A stretch of 64,000 bases of DNA from Manduca sexta (GCF_014839805.1 NC_051138.1:7500983-7564982), one strand, 5' to 3'; positions 23,932 through 36,128 are shown, counted from the first letter of the stretch. Notes: a model not told the origin generated them from the sequence alone. Numbers and translations: made by a program.

Positions 23932-24561
23932 ACATAAAATTAAAAGTCTCACATCCGATATATGCAGAAAATGTAACAGTGCACCCGAGACCATACAACA
24001 CATCACAGGCGCTTGTAAAGCAATAGTACAAACTGACTATAAACATAGACATGATCAAATATGCAATATTATCCATCAAAAACTAGCCATTAAATACAGA
24101 CTATTAGTAAACGAACCTCTACAATCATATTATAAATATACATCTGAAACCGTATTAGAAAATAAATCCCATAAACTTTACTATGACAGAACAATCTTAA
24201 CAGACAAAACAGTACATTACAATAGACCAGAGATAACGCCAGTCGACAAAAACAAAACAGCCATGTTAATAAACATAGGCATACCAAACACTCTTAACGT
24301 CCAAAGTAGCATTAAGGAAAAATATCCAAATATATTGACCTCAAAGACGAAATAGCCCGGATGTGGAAACTACAAAAAGTTTCAATAGTGCCCATTGTAC
24401 TGTCTACTACTGGTATTATACCTAAGCATCTACATACAGCCATAGAAATGTTAGATTTACCACTGCAAACATTCCCCAGCTTACAAAAAGCCTCCATACT
24501 AAACACCTGCAGGATAGTCCGCAAATTCTTATCGACCGACGTTAACGGACAGCCAGACTAA
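23932..24561 (+). pseudogene. Dong/R4 endonuclease domain remnant
   Basis: About 210 codons of the C-terminus of the retrotransposon polyprotein, in two frames joined by one frameshift near 24330. The first frame holds the CCHC zinc-binding motif and the start of the restriction-like endonuclease. The second holds YIDLKDEIARMWKLQ through the C-terminal LQKASILNTCRIVRKFL helix. In R2/R4/NeSL-type LINEs this domain nicks target DNA to prime reverse transcription. Reverse transcriptase is absent (5' truncation). Confidence 0.75.
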
Positions 24562-24685
24562 ACATTAATTATAGCTAAGCATATAAAATAATACAATACT
24601 GCACACTTGGTCGAGGCCCGTGTGTAGTATTTTCTCCAGTTAGAAGAGCTGTGTGCGCAAAGCAAAAAATAAATAATAATAATAA
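23932..24685 (+). mobile_element. 5'-truncated Dong/R4-type LINE inserted in a TAA microsatellite
   Basis: The fragment encodes the C-terminal part of a non-LTR retrotransposon with a restriction-like endonuclease. It has a CCHC motif (CRKCNSAPETIQHITGAC), then the endonuclease region RPEITPVDKNKTAMLINIGI, then DEIARMWKLQKVSIVPIVL and a final CRIVRKFLST before the stop at 24561. A frameshift near 24330 splits the frame. Both edges are TAA repeats (ATAAATAATAATAAT before, AAATAATAATAATAA after). Dong elements are known to insert in TAA arrays. The catalytic PD and LID of the family here read PE and LIN, so the enzyme would be dead even without the frameshift. Confidence 0.82.
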
Positions 24686-25327
24686 ATTGTAAATACTTTA
24701 AGCTATCCGAGAAAAAAAAATCTCTTCAATAAGTATAGCCTTTTTTATAAAGTATAAACAATGACGAACAATATTCATGCATAAATAACAATAACAGAGA
24801 TGGGTTAAAGAAAACGTAATTCAAAATAAATTAAAATGTGGCGATGTTGTGAACTCTAGTTTAATGGATTCATACATAATTTTAACCTCTGTCACTTACG
24901 GAGTCGGAATTTGAACGGCAAGTTTCATTAAAATTGTGTCAAAACTGGAACAATGTGCAAGCTGCAGGAAATTAAACAGTGATTGTATTTAGGGAATTTC
25001 AATATAATATGTAACAAGCATTTAACGGTCCTCTTTTGGTGCTGCTTCAAACCAGAAATAATTTGGCTTTCATTTTTATGACCTACCGCTTGCTTGACAT
25101 CAAACCTTTTCTTGCAAATTCAATTATTATACTATTGTACTATTTGTCGAATAACTATACCCGGTGAAATTAAATTAAACATTTGTGATTCTATGACACC
25201 ACCAATAAATAAAGTCGTATATTATACCGTATGAAATGTTCACACAGTTTTTTTTTCCTATACTAATTATGGCGGTAGTTAAACAAAAACAAAACAATTA
25301 TTACTGACCTTATTAAATATCATAAAT

Positions 25328-25392
25328 CCCCTTAACAGTAGAAGATGCCCTTGCCCAGCAGTGGGACAGTGTATAATACGGGGCTGGTTATA
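25328..25392 (+). repeat. LINE 3'-end relic
   Basis: Contains GATGCCCTTGCCCAGCAGTG GGACAGTGTATAATACGGGG, a sequence found at the 3' ends of many lepidopteran LINE copies. Short and non-coding; identity rests on recognition only. Confidence 0.4.
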
Positions 25393-25777
25393 TAGTTATA
25401 ATTAATCATAAATAAAGATTTACTAAACAAATCATTTAGAAAAAGTTTAAATTAAACCGAATTTATGAACAATAAATATGCCACAAAAACAACTCGCATT
25501 AAATAAAAAGAATATAACATAGACTCCTATTACCGCCTACAAAATACTTATACGTATACATGTCAGTATGTGAGAGTAGGTCTCTATTCAATGCTATATT
25601 AGTAGTATTTTCCGACGCCAGTGCAAAAGTGCCTTTTGAAAGAAGTAGACTACTTTCCCTCTTTATTGGACCGTCATAACAGGGACTCGCGAGATTTACC
25701 GACTATACTGGAATTACCGTCTGAGGCAAAATAACCGTCTTGTTGCACCGTTTAATAGACAAAATACGGCTTTATTC

Positions 25778-25985
25778 AGTATATATATATATATATATAT
25801 ATTTATCTATGAAAAACGCTTATGTCTAATGATGTCTTATGTTTACGAGAATGTTAGACATTGAAATAAAACTATTTTACAGGTTTTATTGCGGTTTTTT
25901 ATAGAATAATTATAGGTTTATGTCGTTAATATTATAAAAATAGTAGTAAAATTCGAGGTGTGAACTCACCGCAATACATGACAAT
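25778..25985. repeat. TA microsatellite and dispersed repeat, shared with 60428-60480
   Basis: A run of about 12 TA units (25778-25802) precedes TTATGTTTACGAGAATGTTA GACATTGAAATAAAAC, which recurs at 60433 with few changes. The block continues through ACAGGTTTTATTGCGG to GCGGTGAGTTCACACC read on the minus strand. Non-coding. Confidence 0.5.
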
Positions 25986-26334
25986 TAAATTTCTCGGTTT
26001 ATTAACAAGGATGGTGTTGAAACTGAAAAGTGGATTTATTAACACAATATTCATTAATATTTAATGAATCTTGTTAACACATTAAATGAATGCATTTTAT
26101 TTGAAATCATTTATATCAAAGTAGTGATGACAAGAATGTTATTAAGTACACTTTTTTATTTTAAAAGTATTTAAAAATACTGGGTTGGTGGGTAATATAA
26201 TTCACATTGAGTTATAGCTCAATGGACATTGTCACACAGTAATAGGCTTTCAATCAATCATCAACCGTATAATGTATTCAAATTTAGTTTATCGGTACAT
26301 AATAAAAATCAAACATTGTTTTCGTACATTTGTT

Positions 26335-26915
26335 CATGTATTTATCTAGCTCAACTAGCAATTTTAATGACTAATGTTTAATTTTTATTAGGCACCGACT
26401 CCAAAATTGGTAACCTGTATATAGGTAATGTTAAACTATTTTTTGGTTTTAGTAGTTTTTGAAGGCGATTTTGATTTTTTGTTAAAAAGTTTTTATATTT
26501 TACTTTTTTCTGTTAGTAATAATCATGAGACCAAATGGCACACGCCCTTTCAAACTTAAAGTGAATTTACTAAATCAGTCAATGCCTCTTCGCGTAACTC
26601 CTTGCTGTTAAGGAATTGTACCTACCATCATCAGCTTAGCTACATAACATGATTATTACCATACGCAAGTACTTAAGTTACTTCATAAAATTTACGAAAA
26701 ACGATGTGTAGGCCTAGAAAATTTTGCCCTCGATTTCTCCAGGATCCAGTCATCAGATGCTGACTTGGTGGCTATGGGACAAGTTCACAATCTCCTTCCG
26801 AAAAAAAAATAAAAAAATCGGTGCACAAATAGCGGAGTAATTGCGTAACTAACTTACAAAAAAAATACATATAGTCGAATTGAGAACCTCCTCCTTTTTT
26901 GAAGTCGTTTAAAAA
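26335..26915. repeat. Dispersed repeat, shared with 40680-40720
   Basis: Starts near TTAATGACTAATGTTTAATT and TTATTAGGCACCGACTCC and ends with GTCGAATTGAGAACCTCCTC. The end motif occurs inverted at 40692 (GAGGTTCTCAATTCGAC). I recognise both blocks as common lepidopteran repeat text. Confidence 0.5.
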
Positions 26916-27189
26916 AATGCCCCGGTTTAATTATATGTTTTCATGGCACATTTATAAAACAATAAAACATAGTAAATGATACGTAGCAATATTGTTTGTA
27001 GTAAACTTATACAACGGATAGAAGTTGGATGTTGCCATGGTTTCTGACAATAACAAGCCTGTAGTTTACAAACCTGTATTGAACTGCGCTCGTGTTCTTT
27101 TTACCAATTTACCAGCCACGAACAAAATTATTGAGATCACTGCCTATGTTTTCAATGGTCATTTTTCAGAGACTTAAGTTTTTTTTATA

Positions 27190-27500
27190 AGTTCGGTTGT
27201 ATTAAAATTAAACTATTTTTCGAATTTAATCGAGGTTTTAATATTTTGGTTTTCTTCCGACGTTTCGAAGACTTTCCCGCCTTCGTGGTCACGGAGGGGA
27301 CTATCTGGGGGTGTATTATAATTTTTATCGAATCGCACTCTCCTGAGATTTTTTTACAGATTAATATATACAGAGGTATTGTAGATTTTAATGCATAAAA
27401 ATGGGAACAAAAGTACAAAATTGGTATTATGTAACTATGATTCCATATACATATAAAGGCATTAAAGTGCCCTTTGAATATCTCCATCACTATGAAATGC
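27190..27500. repeat. Dispersed repeat relic
   Basis: Shares the CGACGTTTCGAAGACTTT block with 774-845. Its right part (ACAAAAGTACAAAATTGGTA) recurs at 28908 (ACAAAAATACAAAATTGGTA). An open frame of 105 codons on the minus strand here overlaps the repeat and is not believed to be a gene. Confidence 0.45.
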
Positions 27501-28970
27501 AATTATTTTAAACAACAAGATACAAATGGAAAAATATTTAACGAAATCTATTTATGAAAAATTATTATTTGCAAACCCCATGTATCATTAAGGCAATTCC
27601 ATTACTAGCTATAATGTTCCAACCAGAAACTCGCAATTTTATCACTGACACTTGATTCGTTTTAAATAATAATGTCGCCATTTAATTTTGTAATGATTAG
27701 TTTGCAACATACACTTCATATAATGAAGGCATTTATTTTATTGTATCATTAGTTGGTAACATTAACGCTTGCTAAATATTTAATTTCAATAATTATTGTT
27801 AGTCAGCTACCCTCGTGCCTCATTATGGAAACATTATTCTAACGCTAATTATTTTAAATCATGTAATCCGTGGGCAAACAAGCTCCTCATAAACAGATGA
27901 TTTTCACCAGCTGTTCTGTTTTTTTGAACAGGCTTTTCGTTGTTTATTGGGAAAAGCATTTTATTTGATTATTATATGGTATTCGTCCCACTACATTTTA
28001 AACAAATATTTATCGTAGGTTAGTTTTCGTCACTATGGCTTCGTAACAAAAATATGTGTGTATAGGTACATATTTTGTAAGATTTTCCATTGCCACACTT
28101 AAATTATTGGGTCCAGGTGGAACGATCACTAAAGTTAAAGTATAATTACAAAATGAAAGGAAACTAAATCTTAATGCCAGTTGCAAACTAAACGCCAAGC
28201 TAAGTCAGATTAGCTTAGCTTACATAGTTTGCGGTCTGCACATATAACAAAATATCTTAACTATGCGAGCTAAGTTAAATTAACCTGCTGAGTTTTCAGT
28301 CTGCAAACCACATTATTGACTACTTATTTTTTTTGTGTTACCGCCGTTAAATTACCGCAAGACGTGAATTATCTTTGCATAGTTTCTGGGGCATTGAGCA
28401 GCAATATATTGGTAGCACACCAAATATGTACCTAACCCCAAATGGAATATAGTACACACGCCGTGCGCGGCGAAAAGCGTGTAAAGATCGGATATCCCTT
28501 GGGACTGTTCATATTTCTCAGATAAAAACTTTCATGTTTCAGGTATAGCAACTATTTTAACACATGAAAAATTTTACAAAAATTGGTTGTTAGATAGCGC
28601 TCCTAAAAAATAATAAATGCCTTCCGGTTTTGCAAAAAATAATATTATTTTAGTTACGGTAAATAAAAACTAATCTTTTTTAAGAAAATATAATAAAGTT
28701 CCACCATATATTGAAAATGGGCGTATGATTCAGGCATTTTTGTTTGCATTTAATAGTCGGGATTCTATTGCGTCAGGTGAATGAATCGCCTTTATTTTTT
28801 CAGAATATCGGTTTTATAATCCATTTGCGAAGCATACACTGCTGCGTTCAATTTAGAGATTAAGTATAGAAATTTTATTCTATATTCTAATATATACAAA
28901 ATGGACACAAAAATACAAAATTGGTATTACTGGTATTATTGATTTCGATTCTAGACATAAATGCACAATA

Positions 28971-28996
28971 AAATACAATGCTTTAGCATTGTATTT
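28971..28996. repeat. Perfect 11-bp hairpin
   Basis: AAATACAATGC, a TTTA loop, then GCATTGTATTT. It lies in a diverged repeat region. Confidence 0.6.
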
Positions 28997-29697
28997 CATT
29001 TAATGTCACAACCGCAAGAAATTAAATGAAAAAATATTTGCATTCTCAAATTCTATTTGAATTTGCTTTAATATGTACTAAAATAAATATTAACACATAA
29101 TAGTGTAGACATAGGAAACAGATGGAATAAAACCAATTTTGCTTTGCGGAATGTATCAGGAAATAAACTAAACTCGATTAAGCTGTTAACATTTCTTTGA
29201 GTGCACTTATCTGGCTTCAACTAATCAAAATTAAATGGAATGTTGGACGGGTAATACTGTATACTAGTTTGTATTACGTTTTAGAGAAATATCTAACGTT
29301 AACAAAGTAACTTAACATTTAAAGGTAAATATTCAAAAGTCCGTTTGAGTAGGCGGCCATTCTATTTTTTAGTGCGTAAAAGTTTGTCTCCTTTAAACAA
29401 CGCTCTCATAAAAACAAAAAAATATGTATATATGGGAAAACTACGTTATCCTGCTATTTTATACTGGTTGAAGTGTCACTGACACTATGTTTCTAATGTT
29501 ATCGTAATAATTATTCTCATATTTAGGGTGATTGTATGCTTCGGAAACCCAGTTGTTTTTCCTACAAAATATGGATGTCCCTGTATGATATTCATTTTGC
29601 AATATCATTTAAGAGAAAAACATCCCAAGACGACATAATACTTAATAGGTTTAGGTTACTCAAAAGAAATTGAAGTTTATAGTTATGCAATGCACAA

Positions 29698-31038
29698 CAG
29701 TGGCGAAGGGTGAAATTTTTCAAAAGGTAACCCGATGCAAAAAAAAAATGGCATCAGTTAAGATATCGGGGGCAATTTATCGAAAACAAAAACTAAGACA
29801 ATGAATTAGTCTTGATTCGAAATCAACAATCATTGACATACCTACTAAAGTACCTATTATGCGTAAATTATTGAATCATTCATAAAATCGAACAATAAAC
29901 GTAGATAATTCTCCTTCCATTAATCATAAATTTCTAGGTATCTATTAATTTGTTAGAATAGCAACAAAAGTATTAAAATTATAACCACACCACCAGCTAC
30001 CTATAAGTATCAATTTATTTTCAACATAAAACTGTTAATGTAATTTCCCCCTTAAAAAATAGGTATCACGTTCGCCAAACAGACCAACAGTTTAAGTGTG
30101 TGTAAGTTTCACCTACATGATAAACTTATATATTTATCAATTTAAATAATCAAGAAAGGTTTTATTCGTGAACTTTTTCTTGTGCATCGTCGTGCTATTT
30201 TAAATTCAGTAAAATATAATATTAATTTTCTTCTAACAAATATTTTGTGTCTGAAATCAAAAACGGATCAGATCTACTTCAAATATTTAACCATCTAAAT
30301 ACTAATATGTAAAATCACAGACTAATAATATACTTACGTAAAGATAGACATTAAACTTATCACAGGTAGCCATTTCCATTATAATACACATTTATTTGTA
30401 GTTTATAATTAAACAAAGCACTAGTCAACTAAATATCACAGAACTATCAAAAACTAAATAAATATTACAATTTATACAAACACCGCAACTTATTAGCATA
30501 ATAAATTATGACGTTTGATCGACATAAAAAGTGACAACAATACATAGTCGGTTAACGTGAAGCCGAAAAATCTCGAGTTCCCTTTGCCCATATCATCGGC
30601 ACGATTCCGACGAACCCCGGCATAGAAAGTCATAGAAAGTGCTGCCATCTATATTAAAAAACATACTACGACATTAAGCCGCTTGACAGCGGGTTACCTT
30701 GCGCCTGTGGCGTCACAATATCACTTAGGTAACGAAATTTCGGGGAAACTAAATAAAAGGTGCGCTATCTTACATTATTAAAAATAAGTAATCAATATCG
30801 ATTAAATTAACAAACAACGGGCTAATGGCATCGGCCATTCTATCTATTTATCTATCTTCATCTATCGAGATGTCATTATTAAGTTATCAATAATTAATAA
30901 GTTAAGCTATTATAATTATTCTCCATTATCTGATATGTTCTAAATTTATAATTTACCTATTAAATATTTTATTTAGTATCACCGAAAACCTAAAAGGGAA
31001 GCCGGTGGGAATCGGCTTGTATGGACGCTTCGCCACTG
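29698..31038. mobile_element. Non-autonomous hAT transposon, copy 1 (1341 bp)
   Basis: The ends are CAGTGGCGAAGG and its near complement CGCTTCGCCACTG, which fits the CAGNG-type short terminal inverted repeats of hAT elements. The insertion is flanked on both sides by the identical 8-bp sequence ATGCACAA (29690-29697 and 31039-31046), the target-site duplication size typical of hAT. The interior is AT-rich and shows no transposase frame, so it must have been moved by a transposase made elsewhere. It is colinear with 50397-51656 through most of its length, with small indels. The perfect duplication suggests a fairly recent insertion. Confidence 0.92.
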
Positions 31039-31799
31039 ATGCACAATCATTTTGGTACAGTAGGTATTTTATAAAAAACTCCGACGTCTTGTCGTCGTCG
31101 TCGAGTTAAATGTTGACTACCTAATGTTACCATGGGAAAACATATTTCAAATCAAACATTTAATATTCTGTTTTCATAAGGCGGTTTTTTAGCTTGTGAT
31201 TCAAGTGCAAGTGGGAAAAAATAACTAAAATAAGCACAATGATAGAGCCAATTGGCCGACAGGTGTGGCAAGGTGTGGGTGTGTTTATTCGGAGTCCACC
31301 GAATTACTGTCGGGAGACGGTAATTTTTACAATTTCCTTAGATTTTAATATATTCAACTATTTATTATTATGTCCGTATTTAAAAGTTGTACTATTCTGA
31401 AGTAATTGTTTATATTCTGTCGTAAAATATTCAAATAGTCTAAAATTTATCCCTGCGTTAACGCAACACTGCGTTACTTCAAAATGTAACGCTATCCTAT
31501 TCCATCGCTAGACCTATAACGGTACATAGTTTTTATGGCTAACATTACAATGAAATATTATCTAATAGCATCTACTAATAAACAAGCGAATGACATATTT
31601 TTTGTGATTTTTGAAGCATAGTTAAAAGTATGAAAGAAAACTATATTACAGAGATTTTTTTATAAATTGTCAAGCTTTAAAAGGTGCTTGTCTTATACGA
31701 TAGCATTAACATAATTCGAAATACAACTACGTTATTGACAAAAATAAAAAGAAAACATCTAGAAAGACATCGCAGAAGAAAAACGCAAGGACTGTTCTT

Positions 31800-32420
31800 A
31801 TTAAAAAAAAAACCGGACAAGTGCGAAATGAATTCGCGCACCGCAGGTTCCGTACACACTTATGGGCAAGGTATCTTTAATTATATAAGTGCAATAGTGC
31901 GCGCATCGAAAACTTATTCCGCTTTTCCGAGTAAGTTTTAATAATAAATTCGTTTCTTTTCGTTATTAAGTATTAAGGTTTTCTTTTTTTCCCTTTACAT
32001 GTGCTGTAAGATCTTGCTTCATGCCAAATTTCATGATTCCATATAAACGAGAAGGACCCTATAGGTATTGATTGAATTCGCATAACTTACATTAAAACCT
32101 TAAACACTTAAATAAATCAAAAATGCAAGGTAAAACTTTGCTGCTAGCATTAGCACACATTATAGAATTTTATTCCATACATCTACAACGACTCACATCA
32201 TCAAAGTTTAGAATATTTTTTTTGAATATACTCTACATTTTAGGCATCGAAAAGTAGAATTTTAAGCCTTCGTGTTCTAGTTCGAATGACAATTGAAACC
32301 CTGTGGTTTGAATTTTAACACCGAATATTAACTCTCAAACTAGCGGAGTTCCATGTAGTAAATTTAAATTTTAAATTAGGTATAACGTTGATGCTATAGG
32401 TGTGATTATCCCGACATCAG
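31800..32420. repeat. Old dispersed repeat
   Basis: Begins AAAAACCGGACAAGTGCGAA and GCGCACCGCAGGTTCCGTAC and continues through GCCAAATTTCATGATTCC and GACCCTATAGG. I recognise this as very common insect repeat text. No second copy is present in the window, so support is from recognition. Confidence 0.45.
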
Positions 32421-33094
32421 TACAAAAACCATAACACTTAGCCATCGCTTCGCGAAAAATTCCATTCATATGTCAGTGTCTATAAAAAGCACCATCCAAA
32501 AATAACGCACGAAATTTTATTTTTATTTCACGCAAAAATGCATGTAACAAAATGAAGTGTTCGGCAAAATGTACCAGTAGATATAAAGACACAATCGAAT
32601 AGTAAATTCAGGGCACACCTCCGTGAATAGGGTTGAATGAGCGGTTAGCAATACCCATGTTCCAGTGGCTTTGTGGCACATGTGCGTGTCCGCAAATGGC
32701 AGTTCTTGTTTATACTTGTACGTGTCGACGCAAGTCAACATGCGTTACTTATCGATTGCGCTCTTCGTAATGTTTCGATATCAAATCGTGAGCGTCGTGC
32801 ATGTTGTGATAATACGTTTATCTTTTGTGAAATGTTAGGGCAATATCGTCGATATTATTAGTATTATACATGTAATATTTTATCTACATGTAGTTATTTG
32901 ACGTCATGTACACTTTTTCCAAGTATCAATAAGGAACAAACAAAATTTTAAAGCATGTTTTTCTTATCTGTACAGATCATCCTATCTATATATTTATATG
33001 CCCTACAGCATTAGCAGTACACGTATTGTCATCACTTTTAGAAAAAAGTAACACACGCAATCTGGTTTATTAGTACCAATTTGCACCTTGTATA

Positions 33095-33250
33095 TACCAT
33101 CCCATTATGTGATAAGGGGCGAGCCTATTGTCATTACTGTCACAAGTACTAGATTCTGGGATGATATTGAGTTGAAAAACCCAATTCCACGTTGCCCGAC
33201 TCGAAAATGAGACACTGCAGTCGTACCGTAATACATACGCCACCGAGACA
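33095..33250 (-). mobile_element. tRNA-derived SINE fragment
   Basis: Carries CATCCCATTATGTGATAAGG, GATATTGAGTTGAAAAACCC, GTTGCCCGACTCGAAAATGA and TACGCCACCGAGACAG. It lacks the outer left part of the family. Confidence 0.65.
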
Positions 33251-34254
33251 GAGAAAGAAAAGGGGTCCCCATGTACTTTATAAACGGCGGTAAATATAAC
33301 CTACCCAATCCTAAATATAAACTGTCATTCCTGTAGAATTTGTCGATTGGTTGAAGAGGTAAGTGTGGTTCTTAGTGTCTTTTCCCTATCTGTACATTAT
33401 TCCACTTCAATACAACGTCTATAACGAGGCTACTTCGACTTATTTTTAATGTTTTGACTATTCATTAAACAATAAATCAAATCAATTAAAATTATTGAAT
33501 GTTTACTTGGGTTTAGAATAATAAATGAATCTTATAAAACATAACGTATTAATATTTCCCAAAAGCTATGTCCAACGCAAGGGTACGTACTCAGACGTCA
33601 CGGCAGTCTACTAATTTACTGAATAAACACCGGCCAGTCCCAGAACATGGCTCAGATATACGTCACTGTATCTAAACATGTTCGTTAGCTGTTAGATATT
33701 CCATTATAAATGTTAACTGTCGAGTCGGTCGCAGAGAGCACTGCCTCCTATTGTATTCCACAAATTGCTGAAGTAACAAGGAATATAACTGGTCTTTTCA
33801 TGAAAAAAATTGGAATAGGATTTCGAAATGGCTGAGAAACTTGTAGTAGACCCTTGAAGTTTTTAGTTCAGAATTATTTCGTTACTTTCTCGAACCACAG
33901 AAATGTTTATAGAATGGGTTATAAGAATTATAAGTCAATAATTATTTGTTTCTAAAGTTATACATTTTTAGGGAGATTTACAATGTTCATGTTGATTTCC
34001 TAATTGTTTGAATAGTTCTTTACGAAACACCAAAAAAATCTTCAGCAACTACATTAAATAGTATAGTCTTCAGACCTAACATTTTCCTACCTAATGACTC
34101 GGTTCCAGTACTTCATCACTTTTAGAGCTTAGCACGTTGTACTCAACAAATCGTCCTATTACAAGAATCATACATGTCCAAACACGTTATATGTTTACAG
34201 ATGCATTTTTTATATAAACAATGATAAATAGACATACCTAAGAAGTTCTCAACA

Positions 34255-34385
34255 GGAATTTTGTGCGAAGTCTACCAATCCGCACTAGGCGAGCGTTGTG
34301 GACTAAGGCCTAATCTCTATCAGTTGGAGAGGAGGCCGGTGCCTAGCTATTGGACAGGCTGATTTTATTATTATATTATAATAAA
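34255..34385 (+). repeat. Retroelement-derived dispersed repeat
   Basis: Contains ACCAATCCGCACTAGGCGAG CGTTGTGGACTAAGGCCTAA followed by GAGAGGAGGCC and an AT-rich TTATTATTATATTATAATAA tail. I recognise the pattern as a frequent lepidopteran retroelement 3' end. Non-coding. Confidence 0.5.
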
Positions 34386-34870
34386 TAGAAAAGATTTGTC
34401 CTCCTGACTCACCGTTAAAACATAAAATGATTACTGCACGTATATTCCACTTATACCAAATTATCTGCACGCAAAACTTTAAAACGCTCTTGATAAAAGT
34501 TGACATTTTGCAAATGTAATTTTCTTCTAATGAGTTGAAATATTCGATATTATTTCACGTTTATTTGTATCAAATTAGACTAAAAATGCAATATTATTGA
34601 CATATGTTTAAGAGTGCCAGAATAAAAAAAAATGGTTATTGTAAAATTATTACCATAGCACTATTAAAGTTAAAATTAACAAATGCCTGAAGCTTTGGGA
34701 AAACAGAGCATTACCCATATGATTTTTATAGGGCTTAATTGTAATAATTTGACGAGTCAGTAAGAAGAGGTTCTACATGCATTGGATGTCGATTATGTAT
34801 AGTACGAAAACGCCGCCGTCATCAGCTTGTGGGATGCTGAATGATCGATTACACTAATTTACCAACTCAC

Positions 34871-34913
34871 CTCAAATTCTCACTGTGCTTAGAAGGCTCC
34901 TGTTCAGGCGAAT
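34871..34913 (-). CDS. Candidate 43-nt internal coding exon of an unknown gene
   Basis: On the minus strand a good acceptor (ACCATATCATTTCAG) is followed by 43 nt and then a near-consensus donor (TTTGAG|GTGAGTTGG). One frame is open and reads SPEQEPSKHSENL, with two leftover bases at each edge, so it would be a phase 2 to phase 2 exon. Composition is richer in G and C than its flanks. It is upstream of the LRR-Ig gene on the same strand, but coding content makes it an unlikely 5' UTR exon. It may belong to a longer gene that hosts the receptor in an intron. The peptide is too short to name. Confidence 0.4.
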
Positions 34914-35840
34914 CTGAAATGATATGGTTACACTTAATATATATTTTACCATGAATGGTATGCGAGGGCTTCCACATTTTAATTTAATATTAAATGGATT
35001 GTAATATTATATAAAAAAACATACACATCATAAACATAACTGTATATATCAGAAGTAAATTCTAATAAAATAAATAGACCATTTAATAAATTATTTCTGA
35101 ATATATAAAATTAATATTCATATGTATGGTTCCTCTGAGCTCCAAAACGCCAAGAGCTAATTAATTAAAGTTTTAGATAATATTCTGATTAGCCCATCGG
35201 GTTATTCTATGAAATTTGGTCGTGTTCAGACTACCAGAAGTTATCAGTTTATAGATAATTAATGTAACCCGTGTGAAGCCGATACGGGTCGTTATTTCCA
35301 AGTCTATTAATATATTCTTCCCTTAAAACGTGAACATTTGATCTTATAGTTTTTTTATCACTTTTACGATGCCACTCTTCGAATTAACCACATTCACAGT
35401 AACTCAAAATATCGATCTCTGGTATTACGAAAAGTCGAGGGCTCTCTTTGTGTTCTCTACCGAATCTATCACCAAACGATCCGTGGAATTGTTTGGTTAA
35501 TACCCACCGAATTTGAGTACAAGTTGGGATTTCGTTCTCACCAAACGAATAGTTGGCATTCCTCTACAGTGCGATTAGCACAAAGTTTTCTTCCCCGTGC
35601 AACATTCTTGCGGAGCCAATTTTCGCTTGCAGTGTTTCAATAGTTACAATTTAGAAAGAAAGACAGCCTCATAAACATTAGAAGGTCCGGCACGATCTCA
35701 GTAATATAATTTTGCTAGTAGAGATTTATTATAGACGTTGATTATTCATAACTGGACCAATATTATAAGCAACAGGCACGTAAAAAAACGTGCAATACAA
35801 GTTGAGACGTCAAATTGTTGGTTGGAGTGACAGTTGCGAA

Positions 35841-35877
35841 TTTAAATACAGTGCTTCGTCATTTGATATACTCAGTT
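35841..35877 (+). promoter_or_regulatory. TATA/initiator core promoter
   Basis: TTTAAATA at 35841-35848 is followed 30 bp later by CTCAGTTCAGT, an arthropod initiator (TCAGT) with the predicted start A at 35874. The spacing is right for a TATA promoter. A GCACGT/ACGTGC inverted repeat (35776-35793) lies about 80 bp upstream. The region downstream opens with an ATG at 35985. Confidence 0.45.
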
Positions 35878-35984
35878 CAGTGTTCAACTAGCTATCAGAG
35901 CATCACTAAGCTAATTCAGCGTTCGATTGACTGTTGAGTGGTCATTGATCAACGATTCGTGAGTTGAAGCAATAACATTCAATC

Positions 35985-36128
35985 ATGAATATCGCGAAGT
36001 TTTCGTCACGTATTTTTGGGCGCCGTATGTCTTCCGACTCCGATTCTCAAGATTATATATCCGAAAAGTTAAGGTGCAAATTTCACAGAAATAACCCACC
36101 GCCCCATTATCTTCTTTTGTACAAATAA
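35985..36128 (+). CDS. Small ORF (47 codons) or first coding exon behind a TATA promoter
   Basis: This is the first ATG about 110 nt after the predicted start site. It begins MNIAKFSSRIFGRRMSSDSD, then SQDYISEKLR, and runs to a TAA at 36126. The N-terminus is basic and amphipathic, followed by a Ser/Asp stretch. The last 17 codons (CKFHRNNPPPHYLLLYK) look less protein-like, and an AAG|GTGCAA at about 36073 could be a weak donor, which would make this the first exon of a spliced gene. Small Notch-responsive Bearded-type proteins have a basic N-terminus of this sort, but I see no further motif to support that. Unrecognised. Confidence 0.35.
   Translation: MNIAKFSSRIFGRRMSSDSDSQDYISEKLRCKFHRNNPPPHYLLLYK

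Noticed and set aside
25778..25802. TA run as a regulatory site
   Set aside because: Simple microsatellite.
27185..27502. 105-codon minus-strand frame
   Set aside because: It lies in a repeat relic shared with 774-845 and 28908; not a gene.
33568..33675. 35-codon ORF starting MSNARVRTQTS
   Set aside because: Short, no promoter or splice support; consistent with chance.
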